Shown in pieces: positions 63,047 to 64,000 of a stretch of DNA of 64,000 nt. The stretch spans positions 248,001-312,000 of the forward strand of contig NZ_JH109153.1 of the NCBI RefSeq assembly GCF_000190755.2, written 5' to 3'. Below the pieces are notes generated by a model. That model worked only from the letters and a program-made list of their open reading frames with translations, was not told where the DNA came from and ran no database searches. The DNA is from Methylobacter tundripaludum SV96. Lineage in GTDB: Bacteria; Pseudomonadota; Gammaproteobacteria; Methylococcales; Methylomonadaceae. How positions within the stretch are numbered: the stretch's first letter is position 1; every line of letters begins with the position of its first letter. Both the position numbers and the translations under genes were made by a program.

Positions 63047-64000
63047 ATGAGTCAAGAAGTCGAAAACATACAACCGAGCTACCCTTTATTCCGTAACGAT
63101 GAATACAAGGAAAGCCTCGCCAACAAACGTGAAGCTTATGAAGAGCGTCATCCCCAGGAAAAAATTGATGAAGTGTTTCAGTGGACAACCACCAAGGAAT
63201 ACCAAGAACTCAATTTTAACCGTGAAGCGTTAACCGTAAACCCTGCTAAAGCCTGCCAACCCTTAGGCGCGGTACTTTGCGCGCTGGGTTTTGAAAAGAC
63301 CATGCCCTATGTTCATGGTTCGCAAGGTTGCGTCGCTTATTTCCGTACCTATTTCAACCGTCATTTCAAAGAGCCTGTTGCCTGCGTTTCAGACTCCATG
63401 ACTGAAGATGCGGCGGTTTTCGGCGGCCAGAAAAACATGATGGCCGGTTTGGAAAATGCCAAAGCGTTGTATAAGCCTGACATCATTGCCGTATCAACCA
63501 CCTGTATGGCTGAAGTTATCGGCGACGACTTAAATGCGTTTATCAATAACGCTAAAAAAGCCGGACATATCGAACAGGAATTTCCAACGCCTTATGCGCA
63601 TACCCCAAGCTTTGTCGGTAGCCATACTACGGGTTGGGATAACATGTTCGAAGGCATGTTGCGCTATTTCACCCTGAATCATATGGACGACAAGAAAGTC
63701 GGTTCAAACGGCAAGATCAACCTGGTTCCCGGCTTCGAAACCTATCTGGGCAACTACCGCGTCATGCACCGCATGATGAAGGAAATGGGCGTTGATTACT
63801 CGTTATTGAGCGATCCTTCCGAAGTATTGGATACACCGGCAGACGGCACTTTCCGCATGTATGCGGGCGGCACGACCCAAGCTGAAGTGAAAGACGCGCC
63901 TAACGCGATCGACACCTTGTTGTTGCAACCCTGGCAGTTGGAAAAAACCAAAAAGTATGTGCAAACCATCATGCATCAACCCGCTACAGCCATCAATATT
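63047..64000 (+). CDS. nifK: Nitrogenase MoFe protein beta chain NifK (partial)
   Basis: The first 318 codons of the beta subunit, cut by the window end. P-cluster ligands Cys70, Cys95 and Cys153 (STTCMAEVIGDD) are present, and the frame is open to the last base. TAGGAG lies 6 nt before the ATG. It completes the nifHDK order. Confidence 0.97.
   Translation, partial: MSQEVENIQPSYPLFRNDEYKESLANKREAYEERHPQEKIDEVFQWTTTKEYQELNFNREALTVNPAKACQPLGAVLCALGFEKTMPYVHGSQGCVAYFRTYFNRHFKEPVACVSDSMTEDAAVFGGQKNMMAGLENAKALYKPDIIAVSTTCMAEVIGDDLNAFINNAKKAGHIEQEFPTPYAHTPSFVGSHTTGWDNMFEGMLRYFTLNHMDDKKVGSNGKINLVPGFETYLGNYRVMHRMMKEMGVDYSLLSDPSEVLDTPADGTFRMYAGGTTQAEVKDAPNAIDTLLLQPWQLEKTKKYVQTIMHQPATAINI

Overview
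The window reads as chromosomal DNA of a nitrogen-fixing gammaproteobacterium. A Methylococcales-type methanotroph is the most likely host. That is an inference from the combination of nifHDK, a complete aryl-polyene (APE) cluster, a NAD-formate-dehydrogenase remnant and a dense load of short palindromic repeats; no methane-oxidation gene lies in the window. No rRNA, tRNA or CRISPR array was recognised.

Layout. 1-862: gene-poor margin with a decayed group II intron end. 863-9400: one giant cyclic beta-1,2-glucan synthase. 9.8-20.6 kb (minus): a PAS-GGDEF-EAL protein, a CheB/CheR hybrid, a membrane-anchored HExxH protein, topoisomerase III and PpnN. 20.7-21.9 kb (plus): small lipoprotein, cold-shock protein, RRM protein. 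22.5 kb: a cluster of DnaA boxes. 22.7-41.2 kb (minus): an essentially complete APE operon (apeC to apeR, with an aromatic ammonia-lyase and a halogenase-like flavoprotein), interrupted by a REP-associated transposase (RAYT) and several repeat blocks. 41.3-49.4 kb: divergent modE and a molybdate operon (outer-membrane porin, TSUP permease, modABC, molbindin, a ModC-like paralogue). 49.4-59.6 kb: a mixed accessory stretch with an FDH remnant, HPP protein, AraC regulator plus PhyH oxygenase, orphan antitoxins around a zinc-ribbon/PIN-like protein, and a CCG iron-sulfur / unknown / SIR2-like operon. 60.5-64 kb: nifH, nifD and the start of nifK.

How it fits together. The upstream region of the molybdate operon is a recognisable copy of the nifH upstream region: two NifA-type sites 29 bp apart, a similar AT-rich spacer and a -24/-12 sigma-54 promoter. 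In addition a perfect 14-bp inverted repeat of ModE type sits just downstream of the predicted start of transcription. This predicts that molybdate uptake, including an outer-membrane porin, is switched on together with nitrogenase and shut off by molybdate-loaded ModE.

The second theme is repeat invasion. REP-like palindromes occur throughout, and a RAYT lies inside the APE operon. At least four APE junctions show repeat blocks bracketed by short duplications of the neighbouring gene end, so each gene keeps an intact terminus. Three proteins (ApeO, ApeH/I, TopB) carry palindromic repeats inserted in frame.
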